Source: Candidatus Kapaibacterium thiocyanatum (lineage in GTDB: Bacteria > Bacteroidota > Ignavibacteria > Kapaibacteriales > Kapaibacteriaceae). From it: a stretch of 64,000 bases of DNA. The stretch covers positions 245,735-309,734 of the forward strand of contig MKVH01000003.1 of assembly GCA_001899175.1 (NCBI GenBank). The letters are read 5' to 3'. Below are positions 33,585-43,635 of the stretch, piece by piece; the stretch's first letter is position 1, and every line of letters starts with the position of its first letter. The notes beneath the pieces were generated by a model, which was not told the origin of the DNA, did no database searches, and was given only the letters and a program-made list of their open reading frames with translations. The position numbers and the translations under genes are program-made.

Positions 33585-36398
33585 ATGAAACTGCGAAAAC
33601 TTTTACGGCTGGGCAATCGCATCGCTGCGCTCGGAGCGGCTTGTTGTCTGTTTTTCATCGATATGTCGGCCCAGACCAGACCCAACGTCGTGTGGGTCCG
33701 CTTCCGTCCGGGTGTCGCCTATACCGCTGAAGCCGCCGCCAGGATGCTGCCGGAGGGTATGGACGTTCGATCGCAACTTCTCGCGCCCGAGCAGGCCCGT
33801 GCCTTCCGTCCGATGAATGCGCTCGCTACGCGTCCCCGTGTTCCGTCCGCACTCGAACGCGCCGAAGAGAAACTGTGCCGCACGTTCGCCGTGGCCTTCG
33901 GTGGACCGATCCTGCCCGAACGCATGGCCGCCGCGCTGATGTCGAAGCAGGGCGTGGTGGAATATGCCGAGCCATGGTATACGGATGAGATGCACGCCGT
34001 TCCCAACGACCCACGCACGGGATCGCAAGGCTATCTGACCCGCATCAAGGCCTTCGAGGCATGGGACTCGCTGCAGGGCGACACCAACGTCGTCATCGGC
34101 GTCAGCGACAACGGCGTGGACCAGACCCACGAGGACCTGCGCGACAACATCTGGAAGAACGGAGGCGAGATTCCGGACAACGATATCGACGACGATGGCA
34201 ACGGCTACGTCGACGACTATATCGGGTGCAATCTGGCTTTCTCGCTCGATGGCACGAAGCCGGGGGTGACGCTGAATCCGTCGCAGTCGCATGGCACGGA
34301 AGTGGCCGGTCTGGCTGGTGCCACCACGAACAACGGAATAGGAATCGCCGGTTCCGGCAACAGGTGCCGGTTCTTCCCGATCAAGACCGGCAGTGCCAGG
34401 GGCGGCGATCTCGTCTACAGCTATCAGTCCATCGTCTATGCCGGCCTCATGCGGTTCAAGGTGCTGAACTGCAGCTGGGGACGCGTGAAGCCCTTCTCGC
34501 CGATCGATCAGTCCGTGATCGACTACGCGGCGGCCAATGACGTCGTCATCGTCGCCTCGGCAGGCAATCACGGTTCCTTCGTTCCGAACTATCCCTCTGC
34601 CTACGATAACGTGCTCGGAGTGGGTGAGACGAACGAAGACGACTTCGTCCTGTCGAGCTCGGGCGTGGGAGTCAACGCCGACGTCATGGCGCCGGGTTAT
34701 CTGGCCCTGACGACGACGTCGGGCAACGGCTATACGACGAGCGGTATCATGGGTACGTCGTTCGCCTCGCCGCTTGCCGCGGGAATGTGCGGACTCATAC
34801 GGAGCCGATATCCGCAACTGAACGCCGTCCAGACCATCGCCTTCGCACGACGCTGCACGGATGATATCTCGGAGAACAACATCCAGTACGGTGCCTTGCT
34901 TCCGGGCCGCATCAACTTCATGAAGGCCGTCACCACGGACCCCTTCTCGATTCCGTCCGTGCGTATCGTATCGGTCGATCAGCGGGATGCGGCAGGCACG
35001 CCGGTCGAACGCTTCCGCATCGGTGACACGCTCCATCTCACCTTCAATCTCAGGAACGAACTCGGTCCGGTTACCGGACTCACGACGACGTTGCAGGCTG
35101 CCGTACCGAACGGGTGGAACGTGACGATTCTCGATCACGACATCGACGTCGGTACCATCGGCACTGGAGCCGATGTGGCCGTGGGCACGTTCCGGGTCGT
35201 CATCAACGGTGTGAACAATCTGCCGCTGATCTTCAGTCTGGAAATGGAAGCGGACAACTACTCGGACAAAGGACTGTACTACCTGCCGAAGCCCGCGCCC
35301 ATCACGACGTTCCGGAACAATGTGCTGGCCTACACGGCAAGCGACGACGGATGGCTTGGCTTCGACGGATACCCCGATCAGACACGCCAGGGTATAGGTC
35401 TGATATGGAAGGGACAGGAATCGCTGCTCTCTCCGTCCGGTCTGCTCTTCACCGAAGGCGGCGCGCATGCACTGAAGGCATACGACAACCTCACGAACCA
35501 GTCGGATTTCACGATCGAGAAACCGTTCACGGGCGCCGACTCCAATCGTGCCGTAATGTCGGACCGCGCCGTTTCCACGGATCGGTACGTAGGGGTGCGG
35601 ATCACGCAACGTCATACCTTCCCCTCGGCCAACTTGTCCGCAGCCGTCATCACGACGACCGTGGAGAATACGTCGGATCGCATCCTCACCGATATCAGTG
35701 CGGGCCACTTCCTCGATTTCGACATCGGCCAGGGCGGCTCGGAGAACCTGATACGATTGGCTCCGGAAGCCATTCCCGACAACTTCTCGACGCATAGCGC
35801 CGCAGCCGAAGCTTTCGAACGCCAGGGCGTTCCCGTCGCCGTCGTCATCGCCTCGTCCGTCGCGGATCCCACGGCCGAACCCCAGGCGGTGGGTATGCGC
35901 TATCGCACATACGTGAACGATAACGACGGGCTTACCGATGCCGACGTCGTGACGCTTCTGAACAGCGGCACCGGCATACAGACAGCCGAATCGGGCGACA
36001 TGTGCACGGTCGTCGGCATGAAGTTTCCGGGCCAGCTCGAGCGCGGCGCCGTGCGCACGTTCATCACGGTGATCGGGATCGGACAAACCATCGGAGACGC
36101 TGCTGCCACGGTGCGGGCGGTGCTGCTCGATCCGATGTCCGTGAACGACGCTGCCGGCCATACCGCCACCATCGTCTATCCCCAGCCGGCATCGACAGTA
36201 TGTACCATCGATCATGGGGCGGGCATCGAAGCCATCGACCTGGTCGACGTGGCGGGCCGCACCGTACTGCACCAGATGGCGGATCCATCGGCCGAGCGCA
36301 GCATGCTGAACCTGGCATCGTGCGGAAGTGGAGTCTATCGCTGCATCCTTCGTTCGCAGCGCGGCATCGTGTCGTTGCCATTCGTGATCGTCCGATGA
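33585..36398 (+). CDS. Secreted S8 (subtilisin-like) peptidase with T9SS sorting domain, copy 1
   Basis: A 937-residue exported serine protease. Signal peptide (AALGAACCLFFIDMSA), an inhibitor-like prodomain of ~130 residues, then the S8 catalytic domain with D175 (VSDNGVD), H236 (SHGTEVAG) and S392 (GTSFASPLAAG). The insertion GEIPDNDIDDDGNGYVDDY is the calcium-binding-like loop common in Bacteroidota subtilases. Residues ~470-860 are beta-rich domains and the last ~75 (IVYPQPASTVCTID ... PFVIVR) a type IX sorting domain. ATG 33585 follows an AGAGGA site. The next protease gene overlaps the stop (ATGA at 36395-36398). Confidence 0.93.
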   Translation: MKLRKLLRLGNRIAALGAACCLFFIDMSAQTRPNVVWVRFRPGVAYTAEAAARMLPEGMDVRSQLLAPEQARAFRPMNALATRPRVPSALERAEEKLCRTFAVAFGGPILPERMAAALMSKQGVVEYAEPWYTDEMHAVPNDPRTGSQGYLTRIKAFEAWDSLQGDTNVVIGVSDNGVDQTHEDLRDNIWKNGGEIPDNDIDDDGNGYVDDYIGCNLAFSLDGTKPGVTLNPSQSHGTEVAGLAGATTNNGIGIAGSGNRCRFFPIKTGSARGGDLVYSYQSIVYAGLMRFKVLNCSWGRVKPFSPIDQSVIDYAAANDVVIVASAGNHGSFVPNYPSAYDNVLGVGETNEDDFVLSSSGVGVNADVMAPGYLALTTTSGNGYTTSGIMGTSFASPLAAGMCGLIRSRYPQLNAVQTIAFARRCTDDISENNIQYGALLPGRINFMKAVTTDPFSIPSVRIVSVDQRDAAGTPVERFRIGDTLHLTFNLRNELGPVTGLTTTLQAAVPNGWNVTILDHDIDVGTIGTGADVAVGTFRVVINGVNNLPLIFSLEMEADNYSDKGLYYLPKPAPITTFRNNVLAYTASDDGWLGFDGYPDQTRQGIGLIWKGQESLLSPSGLLFTEGGAHALKAYDNLTNQSDFTIEKPFTGADSNRAVMSDRAVSTDRYVGVRITQRHTFPSANLSAAVITTTVENTSDRILTDISAGHFLDFDIGQGGSENLIRLAPEAIPDNFSTHSAAAEAFERQGVPVAVVIASSVADPTAEPQAVGMRYRTYVNDNDGLTDADVVTLLNSGTGIQTAESGDMCTVVGMKFPGQLERGAVRTFITVIGIGQTIGDAAATVRAVLLDPMSVNDAAGHTATIVYPQPASTVCTIDHGAGIEAIDLVDVAGRTVLHQMADPSAERSMLNLASCGSGVYRCILRSQRGIVSLPFVIVR

Positions 36399-39208
36399 CA
36401 TCACGCTCCCATCATGGTCGATCGCTCATCGTCGCCATGATGATGATGGGGATCGTCACATCGTTCGTTCATGCACGGCAGAATGCCGCCGACGACTACA
36501 TCGCAGGGCGTGCGAAGGTCCGGTTCTCCGCCGAAGCCATGCGTACGACCACCGCGGAACGGATCGCGGCACGGAACGGCATGCGCATACGATATGCGTT
36601 GCTGCCGTTCGAGCGGTCCGTCACGTGGCGTATGCAGCACTCCAAGAACGACGGCCTTCTCGATGCGAACACGACGACGATCGTGGCGCTGGAAGAACCG
36701 CTTCTGCGTTCCTTCGTCGTCGACGTCGACGAGCAAGGGCTGTCGCCCGACCTCTACTGCAGGAAGATCCAGTCGGCGTGCGGCGACATCGAGATCGCGG
36801 AGCCGGCCATACGATACCGTCTCTGCGCCGATACCGTCAACGATCCCGAGTCCGGGCGTCAGCATCTCATCCAGACCATCCGTCTTCTCGACGCATGGAT
36901 GGTGGAGGCAGGTTCCGATACGGTGCGTATCGGCATCGGTGACACCGGTATACGCCAGGATCATGAAGACCTCAAGGATGCCATCGCCGTCAACAGGGGC
37001 GAGATTCCGGACAACGGTATCGATGACGATGCGAACGGCTATGTGGACGACTACCGTGGATACAGTTTCACGACGGAAGACGATGGCACCAGGCCGGGTG
37101 ATACCTACAATCCCACCGATGGACACGGCACCGGTGTGGCGGGGATATGCGGTGCGACGGTCAACAACAACATCGGCATCGTCGGTATCGCCAACCGGTG
37201 CAGGATCGTACCGCTCAAGACCACTCCCAATGGCGGGAGCGGGATCGTCTTCGGCTACGAAAGCATCATGTACTGTGCGTTGAACGGCATCGATGTCGTG
37301 AACTGCTCGTGGGGAAGCTTCTCGAAGTCGTGCATCGACGAGAGCATCATCGCCTATGCCATCGGCCGCGGTACGGCCGTCGTGGCGGCAGCGGGCAATC
37401 ACGGTACGACCGCTTCCTTCTATCCCGCGGCATACCCCGGTGTGCTCGGCGTCGGCGTCACCGATCCCCGCGATACGGTCGTCGGTATGAGCGCACTCGG
37501 TCCGGCCGTCGACGTCATGGCGCCCGGACAGGAAACGGTCACGACGTCGAACGACGGCACCTACGGCACCTTCTGCTGTACGTCGGGATCCGCACCCATC
37601 GTCAGCGCCATCGTCGGTCTCGTACGGTCGCATCATCCCTCATTGACGCCGCTGCAGGCCTGTGCTCTCGCAGAGCGTGCGGTCACCGATATCGGAGCGT
37701 TGAATCCGGGGCGGGCCGATCTCATCGGTGGACGTATCGACGCGCTGAAGGCAGTGACGCTGCGACCCGATTCCATCCCGTCGCTCTCCGTTGATACGCT
37801 TCTCGTCGCCGCCATGTCGGGCAGGTCGCGATGGGGCGTAGGCGATACCGTCGTCATGACAGTACGTCTGAGGAACCATCTGGCTCCCGTCACTGCGGGC
37901 ACTGCGACGATCGACGTCGTCGGAGATGGCGCTGCCGCCATCCGCATGCTCACCGGCACGATTGCCATACCGTCTATCGCGACGGGTGCGGTGGCGACCC
38001 TCGAACCGATACGCTGCGTCGTGATTTCGGAACGTGATGCCGACCTCTTCGTACGGCTGCGCCATTCCGCCACGACGACGGCGGGCGACGAACATCGTCA
38101 ACGCTATCTCCTTCCGGTCACGCCTACACCGGCCTTCCTTACGCTGCGTAACGACATCGTCGCACTCAGCGTGGGCGACAAGGTGCGCATGGGTAATACG
38201 GACCTCAACAAGGGCCAGGGCGAGGGCCTCGCCTACAAGGGCTTCTGTGGTCAGCTCTACGAAGGCGGCCTCATGATATCGAGCAGGGGACGTCTCGTGA
38301 GCAGCGTACGCGCGCGACGCGGCATCGACGATCACTTCGTTCCCGTGAAGCGGTTCATCGTTCCCGACGAACTGCAGGGCAGCGCCGTCGATGCAGGAGC
38401 TCCCGACTCGCTGCGGCTCGGAGTCCGCGTCGATCAGACCGTCCGTCTCGCCGGAGGCGATACGGCCGTCTACATATCCGACATCGTCATCGAAAACATC
38501 TCGGACAGCACGCTCGACGACGTGGCAGCGGGTTGGTTCATGGACTGGGATCTCGGCGTGCAGCCGGCCAGGAACAGGACGTATTTCGTCAACGCCATGC
38601 CGTCGGGCGTTCCGCTGTCGATGCAGATCGCGACGAGCTCCGTGTCGGATGTCGCCGTGGCCTGTGCCGTCTCCAGTTCCGAGGTGGGATCGACGCCCGT
38701 CTGTGCGGGCATCGACAACACGGTGACGTACAACGGGATGTCGGTGATGCTGAAGGATTCTCTTCTGCGCAACGGCACGGCCGTGCAATACTCCGGTGAG
38801 AACGACATCGCGGTTGTAACGGGAATGCGTTTTCCCGCATCATTGAAGGCCGGGCAGAAGCGTCGTTTCCGTCTCGTGATCGCCTTCGGCGATCATCCCG
38901 ATTCGGCGCGAAGCCTCGCCGAACGGTATTCGGCCGTGCCCCCGGCACAGGAATTCCATGTAGGTCTCCCGTATCCGCAGCCTGCCGGAACGGACTTCCT
39001 GCTGCCCGTGGACATGGTGGAACCGGCGATGGTCACGATACGGATGTACGGAATCGACGGTCGGCTCGTCCATGAGCAGAGCACGTTCCTCGGTACGGGT
39101 TCGTTCGACGTTCCCGTACCGACGACGGGAATCGGTACGGGCGCCTACGTCGTACGGACGACGGCAGGGCGGCATTCGGCCACGGTACCGCTGGTCGTGG
39201 TTCGTTAA
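36395..39208 (+). CDS. Secreted S8 (subtilisin-like) peptidase with T9SS sorting domain, copy 2
   Basis: Second tandem subtilase, also exactly 937 residues but clearly diverged. It has a signal peptide (RSLIVAMMMMGIVTSFVHA), a prodomain, D183 (GDTGIRQDHEDL), H244 (GHGTGVAG) and S397, the last in CCTSGSAPIVSA where the usual GTS.A.P motif is changed to CTSGSAP. The loop GEIPDNGIDDDANGYVDDY matches copy 1. A beta-rich C-terminal part ends in GLPYPQPAGTDFLLP ... PLVVVR, a sorting domain. The triad residues are retained, so activity is possible, but the altered oxyanion/serine loop makes this less certain. Coupled to copy 1 by a four-base overlap. Confidence 0.9.
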   Translation: MTSRSHHGRSLIVAMMMMGIVTSFVHARQNAADDYIAGRAKVRFSAEAMRTTTAERIAARNGMRIRYALLPFERSVTWRMQHSKNDGLLDANTTTIVALEEPLLRSFVVDVDEQGLSPDLYCRKIQSACGDIEIAEPAIRYRLCADTVNDPESGRQHLIQTIRLLDAWMVEAGSDTVRIGIGDTGIRQDHEDLKDAIAVNRGEIPDNGIDDDANGYVDDYRGYSFTTEDDGTRPGDTYNPTDGHGTGVAGICGATVNNNIGIVGIANRCRIVPLKTTPNGGSGIVFGYESIMYCALNGIDVVNCSWGSFSKSCIDESIIAYAIGRGTAVVAAAGNHGTTASFYPAAYPGVLGVGVTDPRDTVVGMSALGPAVDVMAPGQETVTTSNDGTYGTFCCTSGSAPIVSAIVGLVRSHHPSLTPLQACALAERAVTDIGALNPGRADLIGGRIDALKAVTLRPDSIPSLSVDTLLVAAMSGRSRWGVGDTVVMTVRLRNHLAPVTAGTATIDVVGDGAAAIRMLTGTIAIPSIATGAVATLEPIRCVVISERDADLFVRLRHSATTTAGDEHRQRYLLPVTPTPAFLTLRNDIVALSVGDKVRMGNTDLNKGQGEGLAYKGFCGQLYEGGLMISSRGRLVSSVRARRGIDDHFVPVKRFIVPDELQGSAVDAGAPDSLRLGVRVDQTVRLAGGDTAVYISDIVIENISDSTLDDVAAGWFMDWDLGVQPARNRTYFVNAMPSGVPLSMQIATSSVSDVAVACAVSSSEVGSTPVCAGIDNTVTYNGMSVMLKDSLLRNGTAVQYSGENDIAVVTGMRFPASLKAGQKRRFRLVIAFGDHPDSARSLAERYSAVPPAQEFHVGLPYPQPAGTDFLLPVDMVEPAMVTIRMYGIDGRLVHEQSTFLGTGSFDVPVPTTGIGTGAYVVRTTAGRHSATVPLVVVR

Positions 39209-39213
39209 CTTTG
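39206..39213 (+). promoter_or_regulatory. TAnnTTTG match just upstream of the enoyl-CoA hydratase start
   Basis: TAACTTTG overlaps the stop codon region of the second subtilase and ends 5 bases before the ATG at 39219. Like the element before the transporter at 18075 it would give an almost leaderless transcript. No -33 partner is visible. Confidence 0.3.
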
Positions 39214-39218
39214 TCAGC

Positions 39219-39992
39219 ATGAATATCATCCGCACATCCGTCGAAGGGCAGATCGGCATCGTCACGATGGCGCGCCCTGAAAAACGCAACAGTCTCAGCG
39301 CCGAGATGGTGGCCGCAATGTCGGATGCCATCGCCGCGATGGGTGCCGACGATAGCGTACGTGTCGTCGTTCTGCGAGGAGAAGGCCCGGCCTTCTGCGC
39401 CGGCGCCGACCTCGCCTATCTCCGGCAGATATCGGACAATTCGGTACTCGACAATCTTGCGGACAGTACGGCGCTCATGCGCATGATGCAGTCCATCGTC
39501 GAGCTCCCCAAGCCTGTCATCGCCATGGTCCACGGCCCTGCGATCGCCGGAGGCTGTGGACTGGCCACCGTCTGCGACCTCGTCGTGGCCGGTCGCGAAG
39601 GCGCACAGTTCGGATATTCCGAAGTCCGGATCGGCTTCATCCCCGCTATCGTCATGGTCTATCTCCTTCGCAAGATTGGGGATACGCAGGCACGGCGTTT
39701 GATTCTCACTGCAGAGAACGTTTCCGCGACGGAGGCGCATCGGCTCGGACTCATTTCCCATGTCGTCGACGATGCCGATCTGGAAACGGCGACGATGGAT
39801 CTGGCACGAACGGTGGCGAAGAACAGCGCATCGGCACTGAAGCTCAGCAAGGACATGCTCACGGCACTGCACGGGATGTCACTCGATGCCGGACTTCGTT
39901 ATGCCACGTCGATGAATGCATTGGCCCGGCAGACGGACGACTGCCGGCAGGGTATAGAACGATTCCTTCAACAATCACAATCCAGAGGATGA
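39219..39992 (+). CDS. Enoyl-CoA hydratase/isomerase family protein
   Basis: A 257-residue crotonase-fold enzyme. It shows VTMARPEKRNSLSAEM, the oxyanion-hole segments LRGEGPAFCAGADLAYL and HGPAIAGGCGLATVCDLVVAG, and FGYSEVRIGFIPA, with a glutamate at the second catalytic position; LGLISHVVDD and a C-terminal helix complete the fold. Substrate within acyl-CoA metabolism (fatty acid, branched-chain amino acid such as methylglutaconyl-CoA) cannot be fixed from sequence. Start ATG 10 bases after the subtilase stop; its own stop overlaps the next gene (ATGA). Confidence 0.92.
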   Translation: MNIIRTSVEGQIGIVTMARPEKRNSLSAEMVAAMSDAIAAMGADDSVRVVVLRGEGPAFCAGADLAYLRQISDNSVLDNLADSTALMRMMQSIVELPKPVIAMVHGPAIAGGCGLATVCDLVVAGREGAQFGYSEVRIGFIPAIVMVYLLRKIGDTQARRLILTAENVSATEAHRLGLISHVVDDADLETATMDLARTVAKNSASALKLSKDMLTALHGMSLDAGLRYATSMNALARQTDDCRQGIERFLQQSQSRG

Positions 39993-40894
39993 TCCGACAG
40001 ATGATTATCGCACGCATCGTACGGCCGGCTGCACTGATCGCAGCGACATTCGCCGTGTTCGGCACGGCGGCTGCCCAGCAGGCCGTGACCCGCATCGAAG
40101 GCAAGGTAACGGATGAAGTGACCGGTGCCCCTGTGGAATGCAAGATGTACGTCTACACGCCTTCGGGCAAGAAGACGTCGCAGAAGAGCGGTACGGACGG
40201 TACGTACCTCGTCCTCATCAATGAGGCCGGAGACTGCAAGTTCGTCTTCGCCGGCTACAACGTCTACCGCAAGGAAGAGACGTTGAACGTGCCACCGAAC
40301 ACGCAGTTCAAGGACATCAAGAAGGACTTCAAGGTCCGTGCGCTCAAGGAAGGGACTCCGATCTTCTCCGTACGCGGGTTCGACCGGAACAGCGCCAACC
40401 TCACCGCGCAGGGCAGGAAGGAACTCGAAGGTGTCGCCGAACAGCTCCGCGTCAACCAGGAAATGAACGTGCTGATTTCCGTCGTGGCCGACGAGGATCA
40501 ACTCGGTCCCGTTCGTGCCCAGGCGGCCGCCGAACATGCCAAGGCCATGGACGCGTGGAAGAAGGCCGTGAAGAAGACGAAGAAGGGTGCCACGCCACCG
40601 GATGAACCGGTAGCTCCGGCCGATCCCGTCGATCCGAACGTCCAGTTGCTGAAGGATCGCATCAACGCCGTCAAGAACGCTCTCTCTGCCGTCAAGAACG
40701 TCGATGTGCGGGTCAAGTACGCCGAAATGGTACTTCCGTCCACACAACAGCCGACCGCCGCCGCACCCGTGGCGCCAAAGAAGGGCAAGGGAAAGGGCAA
40801 GTCGGCCGAGACACCGGCGCAGACGCAAGCTGCCGCGTCGTCGCATGCGACGCTCGTCGCCAGTGTCGGCAAGGTCAAGCAGTTGTTCGACTGA
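39989..40894 (+). CDS. Exported protein: carboxypeptidase-regulatory-like domain plus OmpA-like segment
   Basis: A 301-residue exported protein. After a signal peptide (AALIAATFAVFGTAAA) comes a carboxypeptidase D regulatory-type Ig domain, residues ~33-115 (RIEGKVTDEVTGAPVECKMYVY, TDGTYLVLINEAGDCKFVFAGYN). The next part, FDRNSANLTAQGRKELEGVAEQLRVNQEMNVLISVVADED, matches the first half of an OmpA peptidoglycan-binding domain, but then turns into a Lys/Ala/Pro-rich low-complexity insert before VDVRVKYAEMVLP, which resembles the tail of the same fold. So it may be an OmpA-like domain with a long insertion. Overlaps the enoyl-CoA hydratase stop by four bases; another in-frame ATG is at 40001. 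Confidence 0.75.
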   Translation: MIRQMIIARIVRPAALIAATFAVFGTAAAQQAVTRIEGKVTDEVTGAPVECKMYVYTPSGKKTSQKSGTDGTYLVLINEAGDCKFVFAGYNVYRKEETLNVPPNTQFKDIKKDFKVRALKEGTPIFSVRGFDRNSANLTAQGRKELEGVAEQLRVNQEMNVLISVVADEDQLGPVRAQAAAEHAKAMDAWKKAVKKTKKGATPPDEPVAPADPVDPNVQLLKDRINAVKNALSAVKNVDVRVKYAEMVLPSTQQPTAAAPVAPKKGKGKGKSAETPAQTQAAASSHATLVASVGKVKQLFD

Positions 40895-41071
40895 ATTCGC
40901 TCTATCGTGCCATGGGAACGTACGTACGTTTTCGGACGTAAGAACATGGCTGTGAATATCTTGGGCGGGAGCCGAGGAGAAAAATCGGGTATATTTTCTC
41001 GCGTCAGGTAACAGAATGCACACGTATTCGTCTTCCGACTACAATACCCACCTCTCCGAAGAGAGTTCATC

Positions 41072-43591
41072 ATGGAAGGCAACTTCTCAAACAGAGTACA
41101 GGATGTGATCAGACTCAGCCGCGAGGAAGCATTGCGGCTGGGGCATGATTACATCGGTACCGAACATCTCCTGCTCGGCATCATCCGCGAAGGCGAAGGG
41201 ATCGGCATCAAGATCCTGCGCAATCTCGGTGTCGATCTCGGCAAGCTGAAGCGTGCCGTGGAAGATACCGTGCGCTCGATGAGTGGACCGCTGACCATCG
41301 GGAACATTCCTCTCACGAAGCAGGCCGAGAAGGTTCTCAAGATCACCTATCTCGAAGCCAAGCTCTATAAATCCGACGTCATCGGTACGGAACATCTGCT
41401 GTTGTCCCTGCTCCGTGACGAAGACAATATCGCTGCACAGATCCTGGCGCAGTTCTCCGTGAACTACGATGCGGTACGCAAGGAACTGGACGCCTATCTG
41501 AGCGGCAAGCCGAGTTCGTCGTCCTCCTCGTCGAAGTCCGACAAGGGAGCGGCGCGCGGCAAGGCTGCACCCGAGCGTGTGAAGACGCCGGTGCTCGACA
41601 ATTTCGGTCGCGACCTGACGAAGCTCGCCCTCGAGGAAAAACTCGACCCGGTCATCGGACGGGAGAAGGAAATCGAGCGTGTGGCGCAGGTCCTGTCCCG
41701 CCGCAAGAAGAACAACCCCGTCCTGATCGGAGAACCGGGCGTGGGCAAGACGGCCATCGTCGAAGGCCTGGCCATCCGCATCATCGAACGCAAGGTGTCG
41801 CGCGTTCTCTTCGACAAGCGCATCGTGACGCTCGACCTGGCAGCTCTCGTGGCCGGAACGAAGTATCGCGGTCAGTTCGAAGAACGTATGAAGGCCGTGA
41901 TGAACGAGCTGGAAAAGGCGAAGGACGTCATCCTGTTCATCGACGAGCTCCATACGATCGTCGGTGCAGGCGGTGCATCGGGCTCGCTCGATGCCTCGAA
42001 CATGTTCAAGCCGGCACTCGCGCGGGGCGACATCCAATGCATCGGTGCGACGACGCTCGACGAGTATCGTCAGTTCATCGAAAAGGACGGCGCTCTCGAT
42101 CGTCGCTTCCAGAAGATCCTCGTCGAACCACCTTCTGCCGACGAAGCGGTACAGATCCTGAACAACGTCAAGGATCGCTACGAAAAGCATCACGGCGTAC
42201 GGTACGACGATGCTGCCGTCAAGGCCTGCGTGGCCATGGCGGACCGCTACATCACGGACCGTTTCCTGCCGGACAAGGCCCTCGATGTGATGGATGAAGC
42301 AGGTGCCCGCGTGCATCTGGCCCATATCACCGTGCCGAAGGAAGTCCTGGAATTCGAGGAAAAGATCGAATCCGTGCGACTCGAGAAGAACCAGGTCGTC
42401 AAGTCGCAGAACTTCGAGGAAGCGGCCCGCCTGCGCGATCTCGAGAAGAAGTATCAGTCCGAACTCGAACAGGTCAAGGAAGACTGGGAACAGCGTGCGG
42501 GAGACATGGTCTACGACGTGACGGAAGACGATGTCGCCGACGTCATCGCCATGATGACGGGTATTCCCGTCAACCGCATCGCCGAGAGCGAAACGGCCAA
42601 GCTGCTCAAGATGGCCGAAGAGCTCAAGGGTCAGGTCATCGGCCAGGACGAAGCGGTGGAACACCTCGCGAAGGCCATTCGCCGCGCACGTGCCGGTCTG
42701 AAGGACCCGTCGAGGCCGATCGGTTCCTTCATGTTCCTCGGGCCTACGGGTGTAGGGAAGACGGAACTGGCGAAGGCGCTGGCACGCTATATCTTCGACA
42801 GTGAAGATGCCCTGATCCGCATCGACATGAGCGAATACATGGAGAAGTTCTCCGTGTCCCGCCTCGTCGGAGCTCCTCCGGGCTACGTCGGATACGAAGA
42901 AGGTGGACAGCTCACCGAGAAGGTGCGCCGCAAGCCCTATTCCATCATCCTGCTCGATGAAATCGAGAAGGCCCACCCCGACGTCTTCAACATCCTGTTG
43001 CAGGTCTTCGACGATGGTGTCCTGACGGACGGCCTTGGCCGTCGTGTCGACTTCAAGAACACGATCATCATCATGACGTCCAACGTCGGTATGCGTGACG
43101 TGAAGGCCGGTGGCCGGATCGGATTCACTGCCGACGCCGTCGCGGACGACTACGAGAACATGAAGTCCACGGTCGAGGAAACGCTGAAGCGTCTCTTCAA
43201 TCCGGAATTCATCAATCGTATCGATGAGTACGTGGTGTTCCGCACCCTGAAGAAGGAACACATGTACAAGATCATCGACCTTCAGCTCAAGCGTCTGCTC
43301 AAGCGCCTCAGCGCACGCAACATCTCGCTCGAGCTGGCGAAGTCGGCGAAGGACTTCATCGCGGACAAGGGCTTCGACGAAAAGTATGGGGCACGGCCGC
43401 TGCGCCGCACGCTCCAGCGCTTCGTCGAGGATCCGGTGGCCGAGGAAATGCTCAAGGGTACTTTCACGGACGGAGCGCTCATCAAGGGCAAGCTGGACAA
43501 GAAGACCAATCAACTGGTCTTCACGCTCGGCAAGTCCAAGGGTGGCGACTCGCAGGAAGAACACGAAGAGCTCGAAGCGCACGAAGAATAA
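41072..43591 (+). CDS. clpC: ATP-dependent Clp protease ATP-binding subunit ClpC
   Basis: ClpC is an AAA+ unfoldase that feeds substrates to ClpP and takes part in protein quality control. The 839-residue protein has two N-terminal Clp_N repeats ([20 protein letters not shown] and [17 protein letters not shown]), a serine-rich linker, D1 with GEPGVGKTA near residue 220, a UVR-type coiled coil ([23 protein letters not shown]), D2 with GPTGVGKTE near 557 and the C-terminal [22 protein letters not shown]. Preceded by a 177-base untranslated stretch in which no CIRCE element is visible, and followed by a short tandem repeat and a terminator. Confidence 0.96.
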   Translation: MEGNFSNRVQDVIRLSREEALRLGHDYIGTEHLLLGIIREGEGIGIKILRNLGVDLGKLKRAVEDTVRSMSGPLTIGNIPLTKQAEKVLKITYLEAKLYKSDVIGTEHLLLSLLRDEDNIAAQILAQFSVNYDAVRKELDAYLSGKPSSSSSSSKSDKGAARGKAAPERVKTPVLDNFGRDLTKLALEEKLDPVIGREKEIERVAQVLSRRKKNNPVLIGEPGVGKTAIVEGLAIRIIERKVSRVLFDKRIVTLDLAALVAGTKYRGQFEERMKAVMNELEKAKDVILFIDELHTIVGAGGASGSLDASNMFKPALARGDIQCIGATTLDEYRQFIEKDGALDRRFQKILVEPPSADEAVQILNNVKDRYEKHHGVRYDDAAVKACVAMADRYITDRFLPDKALDVMDEAGARVHLAHITVPKEVLEFEEKIESVRLEKNQVVKSQNFEEAARLRDLEKKYQSELEQVKEDWEQRAGDMVYDVTEDDVADVIAMMTGIPVNRIAESETAKLLKMAEELKGQVIGQDEAVEHLAKAIRRARAGLKDPSRPIGSFMFLGPTGVGKTELAKALARYIFDSEDALIRIDMSEYMEKFSVSRLVGAPPGYVGYEEGGQLTEKVRRKPYSIILLDEIEKAHPDVFNILLQVFDDGVLTDGLGRRVDFKNTIIIMTSNVGMRDVKAGGRIGFTADAVADDYENMKSTVEETLKRLFNPEFINRIDEYVVFRTLKKEHMYKIIDLQLKRLLKRLSARNISLELAKSAKDFIADKGFDEKYGARPLRRTLQRFVEDPVAEEMLKGTFTDGALIKGKLDKKTNQLVFTLGKSKGGDSQEEHEELEAHEE

Positions 43592-43595
43592 GTTC

Positions 43596-43625
43596 GCGTA
43601 CAAGCGTACAAGCGTACAAGCGTAC
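43596..43625 (+). repeat. Tandem 8-base repeat (GCGTACAA, 3.75 copies)
   Basis: Three exact copies of GCGTACAA at 43596, 43604 and 43612 are followed by a partial GCGTAC at 43620. The array begins 4 bases after the clpC stop codon and ends 10 bases before the terminator stem, so it lies in the 3' untranslated region. Confidence 0.9.
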
Positions 43626-43635
43626 GAATGCAACG

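Noticed and set aside
33603..36404. A 933-codon open frame antisense to the first subtilase
   Set aside because: Antisense shadow in GC-rich sequence; arginine- and histidine-rich, no domain, and would overlap a gene with complete catalytic motifs.
40895..41071. Possible CIRCE (HrcA) operator before clpC
   Set aside because: No TTAGCACTC-N9-GAGTGCTAA-like inverted repeat is present; only a vague TATATTTTC near 40990.
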